From Campylobacter jejuni (GTDB taxonomy: Bacteria; Campylobacterota; Campylobacteria; Campylobacterales; Campylobacteraceae), in NCBI RefSeq assembly GCF_001457695.1, contig NZ_LN831025.1, positions 744,001 to 808,000 on the forward strand: a stretch of DNA of 64,000 nucleotides, written 5' to 3'. The position numbers and the translations under genes are program-made. The number at the start of each line of letters is the position of its first letter. Position 1 is the stretch's first letter. Below the pieces are notes generated by a model. The model worked only from the letters and a program-made list of their open reading frames with translations. It was not told where the DNA came from and did not search any database. Of this stretch, positions 9,207-18,224 are shown in pieces.

Positions 9207-10615
9207 AATTGGTCGAGAGTAGAAATGTAAATAATGTATCAAGTTTTAAGGAAGCTTTGATTAACCCAAACGCTCCAGAAGGAGGGCTTTACTCACCTTT
9301 AAATTTACCTATTTTTGAAGGAGAAAAATATGCCAATTTGTCTTATAAAGATTTTGCTTTAAAGCTTATAGAAAGTTTTGGTTTTGGCGAAGAAGAGTTT
9401 TTTAAAAAGGCTTTGAAAAGTTACGAAAGCTTTGATGATAAAAATACGCCTATTTCTTTGCAAAAAATCGCTGAAAAAACCTATATTAACGAGCTTTGGC
9501 ATGGGCCTACAAGAGCTTTTAAAGATATGGCTTTACAGCCTTTTGGCGTGCTTTTAAGCGAATTTTCAAAGGATAAAAATATTTTAATTATCTGTGCTAC
9601 AAGTGGCGATACAGGACCTGCAACCCTAAAAAGCTTTGAAAATGCAAAAAATGTTAAAGTAGCTTGTATGTATCCAAAAGGTGGCACAAGTGGAGTTCAA
9701 GAGTTGCAAATGCGAGCTTTAGATAAGGATAATTTGAAAGTTTTTGCCATAGATGAGGATTTTGACGCAGCGCAACGCACTTTAAAAGAATTGCTTTTTT
9801 CAAAAGATTTTCAAAACGAAATTAAAGCTTTAAATTATGAGCTTTGCGCAGCTAATTCTGTAAATTTTGGGCGTATTTTATTTCAGATTATTTATCATTA
9901 TTATGCGAGTTTAAAACTTTTTAATGAGTTTTTAGAAGAAGTGCAAATTATCGTTCCAAGTGGAAATTTTGGCAATGCTTTAGGGGCTTTTTATGCTAAA
10001 AAAATGGGAGCTAAAATTTCAAAAATCAAAATCGCTTCAAATGTGAATAATATTTTGAGTGAATTTTTTAATCATGGCGTTTATGATTTGCGTGAAAAAA
10101 GTCTTAAGAAGACTATTTCTCCAGCTATGGATATACTTGTTTCATCTAATATCGAAAGACTTTTGTTTGCGAAATTTAAAGATAAAAGAACCAAAGAACT
10201 GATGAATTTGTTGAAAAATGAGAGATATTTTAAACTTGAAAAAGAAGAATTGCAAAGTTTGCAAGAAGATTTTGAGGCGGATTTTTGCACCGATGAAGAA
10301 TGTATGCAATTTATCAAACAAAGCAAGATTTTAATCGATCCGCACACCGCAACTTGTTTTAAAATGCTTGATCCTTTAAAACCTAGCATTATTACCTCTA
10401 CAGCAGAATGGACAAAATTTACTCCAAGTATGATAAAAGCTTTATATGATAGGGATTCTAAGAATGAAAAAGAAGATTTAAAATTTATAGCTAAAGAGTT
10501 TAATGTCCAAGTTAAAGATGAAATTTTGGCTTTATTTGACTTGAAAAATAGCGATGAAAAGGTATTTGAAGCCAAAAATATAAAAAAAGAAATTTTAAAT
10601 TGGATGCAAAAATGA
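9203..10615 (+). CDS. thrC: Threonine synthase
   Basis: Converts O-phosphohomoserine to threonine using PLP. 470 residues; the PLP Lys is in PTRAFKDMALQ (about residue 107), and phosphate-binding CATSGDTGPA and IIVPSGNFGNALG segments are present. The start is GTG at 9203, overlapping the lpxK stop as GTGA. AAGGAG 8 bases upstream supports it. The end overlaps kdsB. Confidence 0.96.
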   Translation: MKLVESRNVNNVSSFKEALINPNAPEGGLYSPLNLPIFEGEKYANLSYKDFALKLIESFGFGEEEFFKKALKSYESFDDKNTPISLQKIAEKTYINELWHGPTRAFKDMALQPFGVLLSEFSKDKNILIICATSGDTGPATLKSFENAKNVKVACMYPKGGTSGVQELQMRALDKDNLKVFAIDEDFDAAQRTLKELLFSKDFQNEIKALNYELCAANSVNFGRILFQIIYHYYASLKLFNEFLEEVQIIVPSGNFGNALGAFYAKKMGAKISKIKIASNVNNILSEFFNHGVYDLREKSLKKTISPAMDILVSSNIERLLFAKFKDKRTKELMNLLKNERYFKLEKEELQSLQEDFEADFCTDEECMQFIKQSKILIDPHTATCFKMLDPLKPSIITSTAEWTKFTPSMIKALYDRDSKNEKEDLKFIAKEFNVQVKDEILALFDLKNSDEKVFEAKNIKKEILNWMQK

Positions 10616-11331
10616 TTATTATTCCTGCAAGATTAAAATCAAGTCGTTTTCATGAGAAAATTTTATGCGATATAGGTGGAGTGCCTATGTTTGTGGCTAC
10701 TGCAAGAAGAGTAAGTAGCGTGGATGAAGTTTGTATAGCTTTAGACGATGAAAAGGTTTTAAGTATCGCTAAAGAATATGGTCTAAATGCGGTTTTAACA
10801 AGCAAAGATCATGAAAGCGGTACGGATAGGATTAATGAAGCTTGCAAGAAACTATCTTTAAAAGATGATGAGATTATTATCAATGTCCAAGCTGATGAAC
10901 CTTTTATAGAATGTGAAAATTTATTAAAATTTAAAGAATTTTCAAGTTCTTGCTTGGATAAAAAAGCTTTTATGGTGAGTTGTTATAAAAAAATCACCCA
11001 AGAAGAAGCTATGGATCCTAATCTGGTTAAAGTGCTTTGCGATAAAGAAGGGTATGCCTTGTATTTTTCAAGAGCTAAAATCCCTTATGAAAGAGAAAAT
11101 TACGAGGAAAGTTTTAAAGGGCATTTAGGCATTTATGCTTATAGTGTCAAAGCTTTAAGGGAGTTTTGTTCTTTATCAAGTTCTGCACTTGAAAGAGCGG
11201 AAAAATTAGAGCAGTTAAGAGCTATAGAAAATGGTAAAAAAATCAAAATGCTTGAAATATCAACAACAAGCATGGGGATTGATACTAAAGAAGACTATGA
11301 AAGGGCTTTAAAAATTTATTTAGAAAAATAA
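10612..11331 (+). CDS. kdsB: CMP-KDO synthetase (3-deoxy-manno-octulosonate cytidylyltransferase)
   Basis: Activates KDO with CTP for LOS core assembly. The product starts MIIIPARLKSSRF, the nucleotide-binding N-terminus of KdsB, and has the conserved VQADEPFI and SRAKIPY segments. I place the start at ATG 10612, in an ATGA overlap with thrC, not at the in-frame ATG at 10600 that would add four residues (MDAK) ahead of the conserved N-terminus. About 239 residues, normal for the family. Confidence 0.94.
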   Translation: MIIIPARLKSSRFHEKILCDIGGVPMFVATARRVSSVDEVCIALDDEKVLSIAKEYGLNAVLTSKDHESGTDRINEACKKLSLKDDEIIINVQADEPFIECENLLKFKEFSSSCLDKKAFMVSCYKKITQEEAMDPNLVKVLCDKEGYALYFSRAKIPYERENYEESFKGHLGIYAYSVKALREFCSLSSSALERAEKLEQLRAIENGKKIKMLEISTTSMGIDTKEDYERALKIYLEK

Positions 11332-11345
11332 CTCTACCCCAAAAC

Positions 11346-11361
11346 GAAACAGATTTTGCTT
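11346..11361 (+). promoter_or_regulatory. Sigma-54-like promoter candidate for the flagellar secreted protein gene
   Basis: GAAACAGATTTTGCTT matches the Campylobacter sigma-54 pattern GGAACRNNNNTTGCTT except that the -24 GG reads GA. The GA-to-GC distance (10 bases between) is correct. The predicted transcript start is near 11370, about 48 bases before the ATG. Confidence 0.45.
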
Positions 11362-11417
11362 ATATTATTTTAATATATTTAGATTGAAGGCAGAAAAATC
11401 TAAATTAAGGAATTAAT

Positions 11418-12740
11418 ATGAGTATCTTTAGCATCAATGATAACTCAAATTATAATTCTATACTTTCACAAGCAAAAGCCAATAAAGAAAGTAAAGAAAA
11501 TTTTAAAATAAGTTTTGCTAATGCTTTTTTAAAACAAAATGCTAGTAAATTAAATGAAATTCAAAATGCAAATTCACAAACTCTAGCAAGAAGTGAAGTA
11601 TTAAATTCTACCAATACAACAAATACTAGCAATAACACTAATTTTAGTATAAGTAGTAAAACAAATTCTCCTAATTATGATATATCAAGTGAATTTAAAA
11701 ACTCTATTTATACTCTAAAATATAAACAAGCAGATATAAGTAATAATACAGCCTATGGCTATAGTGTAGATAAAAATGGTTATATGGGAAGTGATTTTAA
11801 CAAAGCTGCAGGATTACCTGAAGATTTTAAGATACATAAATCTACTTTGGATGAGATATATAACTTTAATGAAGCACAATATCAAGATATAAAAGAACAG
11901 CTAGGAATTTCTCGCTATTTTACCAATATCGATATGGCTGATACCATAAAACAATACTATAATCAATTTAATCAAATTGTTAATCATACTTTTAATGATA
12001 CCAATAAAACAAGTTTCACTGAAGCAGATATAAATTCTATGCCTAAGGGTTATATTTCTGTTGGATATAAAGGTTTAGATTTTTTAGATCAATCCAATCC
12101 TTATAATGCATTAGGACTAGTTAATCATTCTAACACAAAAGTAACTAATGTTTTTAAAACAGATGATGAATTTCATGAAGCTCAAGCAATACAAATGGGA
12201 ATGATGGGTATTGATTTTTATCCGCAAAAATTAAATATATCAACTCAAAGTTTATCACAAGGAGCTTTAATGGAAGGTGGATTTAATCCTGATATGTCAG
12301 TTTATCCACAAAATGAAGATGGAAGTTATTCTAAAGAAACTTTGTTTATGAGCTTTTTAAAATCAGAAGGTGGTTATATGGTTGCAGGAAAAAATACAAC
12401 TATTGCACCGCAAGCAATGAATTATAATCTTAATGTTGCTAAACAAAGTATTCCAAAATACTCTAATGTAGATTTCGATGACATTATGACAGGCAAAGTA
12501 GATTTTGCAAGTTTATTAAAAGGCTATGCGCAAGATGGTTGGCTTGATGCAGATATATATGCAATGGAAAAAGGAGTTGCTTGGCAAAATACAAGCATAG
12601 GCTATGGTGGAGCTTGGTTTGATAGAGAATTTAATCAAGTAAAAGCTAATGGTTGGAAAGCAAGTAACCAAAGTATAGACTCTTATGTTAATTCTATAAT
12701 GGATAGACTTAATAATCTTATAGGACAAACTAGGGTTTAG
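11418..12740 (+). CDS. Cj0814-family flagellum-dependent secreted protein
   Basis: 440 residues, no signal peptide, polar, rich in Asn, Ser and Thr, with a low-complexity N-terminal segment (~50-90) and a Tyr/Gly-rich body. This resembles the Campylobacter Cj0814 family, described as secreted through the flagellar export apparatus; I assign it by overall resemblance from memory. AAGG precedes the ATG. The gene stands alone behind a sigma-54-like element, consistent with flagellar co-regulation. Molecular function is unknown. Base composition matches the neighbours, so there is no sign of recent import. Confidence 0.68.
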   Translation: MSIFSINDNSNYNSILSQAKANKESKENFKISFANAFLKQNASKLNEIQNANSQTLARSEVLNSTNTTNTSNNTNFSISSKTNSPNYDISSEFKNSIYTLKYKQADISNNTAYGYSVDKNGYMGSDFNKAAGLPEDFKIHKSTLDEIYNFNEAQYQDIKEQLGISRYFTNIDMADTIKQYYNQFNQIVNHTFNDTNKTSFTEADINSMPKGYISVGYKGLDFLDQSNPYNALGLVNHSNTKVTNVFKTDDEFHEAQAIQMGMMGIDFYPQKLNISTQSLSQGALMEGGFNPDMSVYPQNEDGSYSKETLFMSFLKSEGGYMVAGKNTTIAPQAMNYNLNVAKQSIPKYSNVDFDDIMTGKVDFASLLKGYAQDGWLDADIYAMEKGVAWQNTSIGYGGAWFDREFNQVKANGWKASNQSIDSYVNSIMDRLNNLIGQTRV

Positions 12741-12799
12741 GAAGTATTAATTTTTTAAGTTTGAAATAAATTGCTAATAACAAAATAAGATAAAATTAG

Positions 12800-12805
12800 T
12801 ATAAT
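12800..12805 (+). promoter_or_regulatory. Probable -10 element for the glutamine-binding-like protein gene
   Basis: TATAAT 30 bases before the ATG at 12835, followed by GAAAGGA as ribosome binding site. No -35 box is visible. Confidence 0.5.
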
Positions 12806-12834
12806 TTTTTTACAAAAAAATTTGAAAGGAAATT

Positions 12835-13605
12835 ATGAAAAAAATTATTTTGATTTTTATCTCTTTTTTTGCTTTAAATTTGAGTGCAAAAGATTTGGTT
12901 GTAGGAATGGAGCTTGGATATCCGCCTTTTGAAATGAGCGATAAAACAGGCAAAGCAAGTGGAATTAGCGTGGATTTTTTAGAAGCTTTTGCAAAGAAAA
13001 ACGGCTATAAACTTGTAGTAAAAAATACCGCTTGGGATGGTTTAATACCTGCTTTAAAAACAGCCAAGATAGATCTTATTATGTCCTCTATGACAATTAC
13101 CGATGAGAGAAAGAAAGTGGTGGATTTTAGCATTCCTTATGCTAAGGCAAATTTGGCTATTTTAACTCCTTTGAACTCTGATATTACAAATATCAAAGAT
13201 TTAGATAAAAAGGGCAAAGTTTTGGCTTTAAAGCGTGGTTCTACAGGGCATTTATATGCGGTTAAAAATTTAAAAAATGCAACTATTAATTTATTTGATA
13301 AAGAAAATGCTGCTATTTTGGAAGTGATTCAAGGTAAGGCTGATGGATTTTTTTATGATCAACTTACGATTTATCGCACTTGGCAAAAACATCAAGATAC
13401 AACTAGAGCCATTTTGGCACCTTTTCAAGAAAATTCTGAGTTTTGGGGTATAGCAGTGCAAAAAGGTAATGCAGAACTTAAAAAAGAGCTTGATGAATTT
13501 ATTGCAGAAAGCAAAAAAGATGGGCTTTTTGATTCTTTAGGAGAAAAATATCTTAAAGATGTTAAAGATACTTTTAAAAAGAATAATTTAGAATTCTTTT
13601 TCTAA
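12835..13605 (+). CDS. glnH: Periplasmic amino-acid-binding protein (GlnH-like)
   Basis: 256 residues with a cleavable signal peptide (~1-18, ending LNLSA) and the family 3 solute-binding fold: VGMELGYPPFEM, SGISVDFLEAFAKK, WDGLIPALKT and MSSMTITDERKKVVDFS. It captures a polar amino acid for an ABC transporter. No permease or ATPase gene is adjacent, so it must work with components encoded elsewhere. Ligand identity (glutamine or another) is inferred only from family. Confidence 0.85.
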   Translation: MKKIILIFISFFALNLSAKDLVVGMELGYPPFEMSDKTGKASGISVDFLEAFAKKNGYKLVVKNTAWDGLIPALKTAKIDLIMSSMTITDERKKVVDFSIPYAKANLAILTPLNSDITNIKDLDKKGKVLALKRGSTGHLYAVKNLKNATINLFDKENAAILEVIQGKADGFFYDQLTIYRTWQKHQDTTRAILAPFQENSEFWGIAVQKGNAELKKELDEFIAESKKDGLFDSLGEKYLKDVKDTFKKNNLEFFF

Positions 13606-13624
13606 GAAGGATTTTCCTTCTTAG
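13602..13624. terminator. Bidirectional hairpin containing both stop codons
   Basis: CTAAGAAGG / CCTTCTTAG, a 9-bp stem with loop ATTTT. The left arm holds the TAA of the glnH-like gene and the right arm holds the TAA of fliP on the other strand. Confidence 0.65.
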
Positions 13625-14355
13625 GTTACAAAGCTTTCCACAAGCCTTTGCACTAGCAAATTCCATCCATCCACTAATACAAAAATTAAGAGTTTAAAAG
13701 GTAAAGAGATCATAGTAGGAGGTAGCATCATCATACCCATAGCCATTAAAACTGAGCTTACAACCATATCTATGACTAAAAAGGGTAGGTAGATTAAAAA
13801 CCCTATTTCAAAAGCGGTTTTAAGCTCTGAAATCATAAAAGCAGGAACTAAAACCGTAAGGGGAACATCATCTATGGTTTTGGGATTGGGTAGATTGCGT
13901 ATGCGATAAAAAAGGGCTAAATCTTTTTCTCGAGTATTTTTAAGCATAAAATCTTTAAAAGGCTTTGCTCCTTTTATAAAAGCCTCTTCATAGCCTATTT
14001 TTTCTGCTAAATAAGGTTTTATACCTTCATTATAGGATTTTGTAGCTACAGGTTCCATGATAAAAAAAGTTAAAATTAAAGCCAAGGTTACTAAAATAGT
14101 GTTAGGTGGCATACTTTGCGTCCCCATAGCTTGTCGCAAAAATGAAAATACCACAATAAGACGCAAGAAAGAAGTCATAACAAAAACTATACTTGGAGCG
14201 AGCGCAAGTATGGTTAAAACAATCACTATATTTAAAGTAGTAACAAGCTGATTAGGTGTATTGGGTGCACTTAAGCTTAAATTTACTGTAGGAATAGTTG
14301 CTTCAGCAGCAAATAAGCTCATGCTTAAAAGTAAAAATAATAATATTTTTTTCAA
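13621..14355 (-). CDS. fliP: Flagellar export gate protein FliP
   Basis: Inner-membrane component of the flagellar type III export gate. 244 residues with a signal peptide (MKKILLFLLLSMSLFAAEA) and then four membrane helices. The conserved FLRLIVVFSFLRQAMGTQSMPPN and the C-terminal PTMISLPFKLLIFVLVDGW segments are typical. The start codon appears to be TTG at 14355, with AAAGG about 11 bases upstream; no ATG fits the signal peptide. It stands alone, as flagellar genes often do in Campylobacter. Confidence 0.95.
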   Translation of the reverse strand: MKKILLFLLLSMSLFAAEATIPTVNLSLSAPNTPNQLVTTLNIVIVLTILALAPSIVFVMTSFLRLIVVFSFLRQAMGTQSMPPNTILVTLALILTFFIMEPVATKSYNEGIKPYLAEKIGYEEAFIKGAKPFKDFMLKNTREKDLALFYRIRNLPNPKTIDDVPLTVLVPAFMISELKTAFEIGFLIYLPFLVIDMVVSSVLMAMGMMMLPPTMISLPFKLLIFVLVDGWNLLVQRLVESFVT

Positions 14356-14497
14356 AATTTAAAAACCTTTTTTTGTTTTTTACTAAAGAAATTTAAATTT
14401 TATCTTTTGATGACTAAAAACTAGTTTAAGGGTATTAGGATTTTAACTTTAAACTGCTAAAATAGTCTTTTAGACTTCTTGATAACAAAGGTAAAAA

Positions 14498-15787
14498 ATG
14501 AAAACTTCTATTTTGATTTTAGCGGCAGGATTAGGCACTAGAATGAAATCACAAAAGCCAAAGGTTTTGCAAGAGCTTTGTCAAAAAAGTATGATTTTAC
14601 ACATTTTAAAAAAGGCTTTTGCTTTAAGTGATGATGTAAGTGTAGTTTTATCGCATCAAAAAGAACGCGTTGAAAAAGAAATTTTAGAATATTTTCCAAA
14701 AACACAAATTTTAGAGCAAGACTTGCAAAATTATCCAGGAACTGCGGGAGCTTTAAGGGGGTTTGAGCCTAAAAATGAAAGAGTGTTGATTCTTTGTGGC
14801 GATATGCCTTTGGTTGAGCAAACAAGTTTGGAAGCTTTGTTAGGTAATAATGCAAAATTAAATCTAGCAGTTTTTAAAGCAAGAGATCCTAAAAGTTATG
14901 GCAGAGTGGTGATAAAAAACGATAGCGTTGAAAAAATTGTTGAATTTAAAGATGCAAATACACAAGAAAAAGAGATAAATACTTGCAATGCTGGGGTTTA
15001 TGTGATTGACTCGAGGCTTTTAAAAGAGCTTTTACCTTTGATTGATAACAATAATGCGGTAAAAGAGTATTATTTAACCGACATTGTAAAACTAGCAAAA
15101 GAAAAAGATGTGATGATTAAAGCAGTTTTTGTAGATGAAGATGAATTTATGGGGATTAATGATAAATTTGAACTCAGTATAGCTGAAAATTTCATGCAAG
15201 AAAAAATTAAAAAATACTGGATGCAACAGGGTGTGATTTTTCATTTACCGCAAAGCACTTTTATAGGTGCAGATGTTGAATTTGTAGGTGAATGTGAAGT
15301 ATATGAAAATGTAAGGATAGAGGGCAAAAGTAAGATTATAAACTCTATCATTAAAAGTTCAAGCGTGATAGAAAATTCCATCGTAGAAAATAGCGATGTA
15401 GGGCCTTTGGCACATTTGCGTCCAAATTGTGAGTTAAAAAACACTCATATAGGAAATTTTGTAGAATGCAAAAATGCAAAGTTAAATACCGTAAAAGCAG
15501 GGCATTTGAGCTATTTAGGAGATTGTGAGATAGATAGTGGAACCAATATAGGCTGTGGGACTATCACTTGTAATTATGATGGGGTAAAAAAGCATAAAAC
15601 CATCATAGGAAAAAATGTTTTTGTAGGTTCGGATACGCAATTTATCGCACCTGTAAAAATCGAAGATGAAGTGATCATAGCAGCAGGAAGCACAGTAAGT
15701 GTCAATGTAGAAAAGGGTGCTTTGTTTGTCAATAGAGCAGGGCATAAAATGATAAAAGATTATTATTACAAGAAATTTCAAAAATGA
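14498..15787 (+). CDS. glmU: Bifunctional GlmU: N-acetyltransferase / UDP-GlcNAc pyrophosphorylase
   Basis: Makes UDP-GlcNAc for peptidoglycan, LOS and glycans. 429 residues: the N-terminal uridylyltransferase has LAAGLGTRMKSQKPKVL at ~8-24, and the C-terminal half is a left-handed beta-helix of hexapeptide repeats from ~245, including SDVGPLAHLRP and GCGTITCNYDG. AAAGG lies before the ATG. It begins a run of seven tightly spaced or overlapping genes ending with truA. Confidence 0.96.
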   Translation: MKTSILILAAGLGTRMKSQKPKVLQELCQKSMILHILKKAFALSDDVSVVLSHQKERVEKEILEYFPKTQILEQDLQNYPGTAGALRGFEPKNERVLILCGDMPLVEQTSLEALLGNNAKLNLAVFKARDPKSYGRVVIKNDSVEKIVEFKDANTQEKEINTCNAGVYVIDSRLLKELLPLIDNNNAVKEYYLTDIVKLAKEKDVMIKAVFVDEDEFMGINDKFELSIAENFMQEKIKKYWMQQGVIFHLPQSTFIGADVEFVGECEVYENVRIEGKSKIINSIIKSSSVIENSIVENSDVGPLAHLRPNCELKNTHIGNFVECKNAKLNTVKAGHLSYLGDCEIDSGTNIGCGTITCNYDGVKKHKTIIGKNVFVGSDTQFIAPVKIEDEVIIAAGSTVSVNVEKGALFVNRAGHKMIKDYYYKKFQK

Positions 15788-16938
15788 AAACCATACTTTT
15801 AGCCATTAGCGGTAGTATAGCTTTTTATAAATCTTATGAGCTTATTTCTTTGTTTAAAAAAGAAGGCTTTAGGGTAAAAGTTTTGCTTTCTAATGGTTTG
15901 TTAAAATTTGCTAGCAAAATGAGTTTTGAAGCCTTGGTTGATGAAGTTTTATGTGAGGAAAATGAAAGTTGGCAAAATTCAAACAATCACATAGCTTTTA
16001 GCAAGGATGTAGACCTTGTTTTGTTTGCCCCTGCAAGTGTTAATTCTATCAATAAACTTGCTTTTGGTATAGCGGATAATCTTTTTATCCAAACCTTAAT
16101 CGCAGCAAATAAACCTCTTATCATAGCTCCTGCGGCAAATACAAATATGTTTCATCATTTTAGCACGCAAAATTCTTTAAAGATACTTAAAGAAAATAAA
16201 GCTTTGATTATAGAGCCTATTTGTAAAGTTTTAGCTTGTAAAGATGAAGGCGTAGGAGCCTTAGCTGAAGTTAAGGATATTTTTAATATCACCAAAAGAG
16301 AGCTTTTAAAAGAAAAGTTTTGGTGCAATAAAAGCGTAGTTATCACAGGTGGCGGCACAAGGGAAAGAATCGATGATGTGCGTTGTGTGAGTAATTTTTC
16401 AAGTGGAAAAATGGCAAAAGCCATAGCTGATGCTTTTTATTTTTTAGGAGCTAGGGTAAAACTTTTAAGCTCTGTGGAATTTGATACTCCTTATGAGCTT
16501 TGCAAATTTGAAAGTTCTAAGGATCTAAAGGAGCTTTTGGATAAAAATTTAAATCATGATTTTTTGATTATGACAGCTGCAGTGAGTGATTTTATCCCTC
16601 AAAGTGTAAAAGGAAAAATTAAAAAAAATGAGCATTTAGAGGGTTTAAATTTGCACCTATCTTTAAATGAAGATTTGCTTAAAACTTGCAAATTTCAAGG
16701 CAAAAAGATAGGTTTTAAGATGGAATTTGATTCTCAAAATGCCTTAGAAAATGCGAAAAAATCTTTAAAAGATAAGCAACTTGATATGGTTTGTCTTAAT
16801 ATTATTGATCAAAAAAATTATTTTGGAAGTGATCAAAATGAACTTTATTTTATCACTTTAAACAATGAAAATAAAAGTACCTTGCAAAATAAAGAAAAAT
16901 TGGCATTTGAATTAGTAAAATGGTGTGAAAAATTATGA
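15784..16938 (+). CDS. coaBC: Bifunctional phosphopantothenoylcysteine decarboxylase / synthase
   Basis: Two consecutive steps of coenzyme A synthesis. 384 residues. The N-terminal CoaC flavoprotein half begins ILLAISGSIAFYKS and carries APAANTNMFHH. The C-terminal CoaB half has VVITGGGTRERIDDVRCVSNFSSGK and NIIDQKNYFGSDQNE. It overlaps glmU and the next gene by ATGA. Also known as dfp. Confidence 0.94.
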   Translation: MKTILLAISGSIAFYKSYELISLFKKEGFRVKVLLSNGLLKFASKMSFEALVDEVLCEENESWQNSNNHIAFSKDVDLVLFAPASVNSINKLAFGIADNLFIQTLIAANKPLIIAPAANTNMFHHFSTQNSLKILKENKALIIEPICKVLACKDEGVGALAEVKDIFNITKRELLKEKFWCNKSVVITGGGTRERIDDVRCVSNFSSGKMAKAIADAFYFLGARVKLLSSVEFDTPYELCKFESSKDLKELLDKNLNHDFLIMTAAVSDFIPQSVKGKIKKNEHLEGLNLHLSLNEDLLKTCKFQGKKIGFKMEFDSQNALENAKKSLKDKQLDMVCLNIIDQKNYFGSDQNELYFITLNNENKSTLQNKEKLAFELVKWCEKL

Positions 16939-17552
16939 GTATGATTAATTCTACCTTACCTATACAAATGAAAGTTTTAGCTAAATCAGGTTATGGACAT
17001 TATACGCTTTTATTAAATCATAAAAAGATTCAAACCAAAAGCATGATAGAGCTTGAAATTGGTGCTGAATATTTAGCCGAACTTTATATGCAAAATGGTG
17101 GAGTTATACAATTTAAACATCTTTCAAAGCGTCCTAATTTCAAACCTTTTGAAGAGGGATTGGCTTTGATAATCGCTATTTTAGAGGATAAAATTTCTTA
17201 TAAAAAATTCATTATACAAAATCTTTTAGATTGTAAAGATATAGAGCGTTATCAGATATTAAAAGAAATGCTTTTTGCAAGTTTTGAAAATATTTATCAT
17301 ATTCCTTTTAACTTTGAAAATAAATCTTGCTTGTTTCAAATGCGTAAAAGAGCAAAATATTTAGAAATTTACTTATATTTTAGTGTTTTTGGAGCTTTAA
17401 AAATTTTAATAGACTCGCAAGGCATTAGTGTTTTTACACCTTTTGCTAAGGTGCAAAAATTTTTAAACGAACATTTAGATTTTAATGTATCGCAAGAAAA
17501 CAAGATTGAACCTTTGTTTGTTTTTAAAAGGCTTTTTGATTTTAAAGGATGA
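16935..17552 (+). CDS. Conserved hypothetical protein
   Basis: 205 residues, soluble, no signal peptide. I do not recognise a family with known function. The C-terminal half (LEIYLYFSVFGALKILIDSQGI) weakly recalls the beta-strand pattern of FliK C-terminal domains, but this is too faint to name. Overlapping coaBC by ATGA and lying 3 bases from uppS, it is translated within the glmU-truA run. Confidence 0.75.
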   Translation: MSMINSTLPIQMKVLAKSGYGHYTLLLNHKKIQTKSMIELEIGAEYLAELYMQNGGVIQFKHLSKRPNFKPFEEGLALIIAILEDKISYKKFIIQNLLDCKDIERYQILKEMLFASFENIYHIPFNFENKSCLFQMRKRAKYLEIYLYFSVFGALKILIDSQGISVFTPFAKVQKFLNEHLDFNVSQENKIEPLFVFKRLFDFKG

Positions 17553-17555
17553 AAA

Positions 17556-18224
17556 ATGAATGAATTAAAACACCTTGCTGTTGTTATGGATGGCAATAGG
17601 CGCTGGGCTAGGGCTAAGGGTTTTTTGGCAAAACTTGGATATTCCCAAGGAGTCAAAACTATGCAAAAATTGATGGAAGTTTGCATGGAAGAAAATATTT
17701 CAAATTTAAGCCTTTTTGCTTTTAGTACGGAAAATTGGAAGCGTCCTAAAGATGAAATTGATTTTATCTTTGAACTTTTAGATCGTTGTTTAGATGAAGC
17801 TTTAGAAAAATTTGAAAAAAATAATGTGCGTTTAAGAGCTATAGGTGATTTATCGCGCTTGGAAGATAAAGTAAGAGAAAAAATTACCTTAGTTGAAGAA
17901 AAAACAAAGCATTGTGACGCACTTTGTGTTAATTTGGCTATAAGTTATGGTGCAAGAGATGAAATTATAAGAGCTGCTAAGCGTGTGATTGAAAAAAAAC
18001 TTGAGCTAAATGAAGAAAATTTAACGCAAAATTTAGATTTACCTTTAGATGTGGATTTGATGCTTCGCGTTGGAAATGCTAAAAGACTTTCAAATTTCTT
18101 ACTTTGGCAGTGTTCATATGCTGAAATTTATTTTAGTGAAACTTTATTTCCATCTCTTACCAAGAGAGAATTTAAAAGGATTATTAAAGAATTTAGAAAT
18201 AGAGAAAGAACTTTTGGAAAATGA
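17556..18224 (+). CDS. uppS: Undecaprenyl diphosphate synthase
   Basis: A cis-prenyltransferase that makes the C55 lipid carrier for peptidoglycan and glycan assembly. 222 residues, with VVMDGNRRWARAKG carrying the catalytic Asp12, FAFSTENWKRP, and the C-terminal LMLRVGNAKRLSNFLLWQ and SETLFPSLT. Overlaps the next gene (ATGA). Confidence 0.96.
   Translation: MNELKHLAVVMDGNRRWARAKGFLAKLGYSQGVKTMQKLMEVCMEENISNLSLFAFSTENWKRPKDEIDFIFELLDRCLDEALEKFEKNNVRLRAIGDLSRLEDKVREKITLVEEKTKHCDALCVNLAISYGARDEIIRAAKRVIEKKLELNEENLTQNLDLPLDVDLMLRVGNAKRLSNFLLWQCSYAEIYFSETLFPSLTKREFKRIIKEFRNRERTFGK

Noticed and set aside
11580-11660. Repeat array or contingency locus in the Asn/Thr-rich part of the secreted protein gene
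   Set aside because: AAT/ACA-rich codons without a regular repeat unit; ordinary low-complexity coding.
16935-17552. Naming the unknown gene between coaBC and uppS as FliK-like
   Set aside because: Only a vague strand pattern near the C-terminus; no defined motif.
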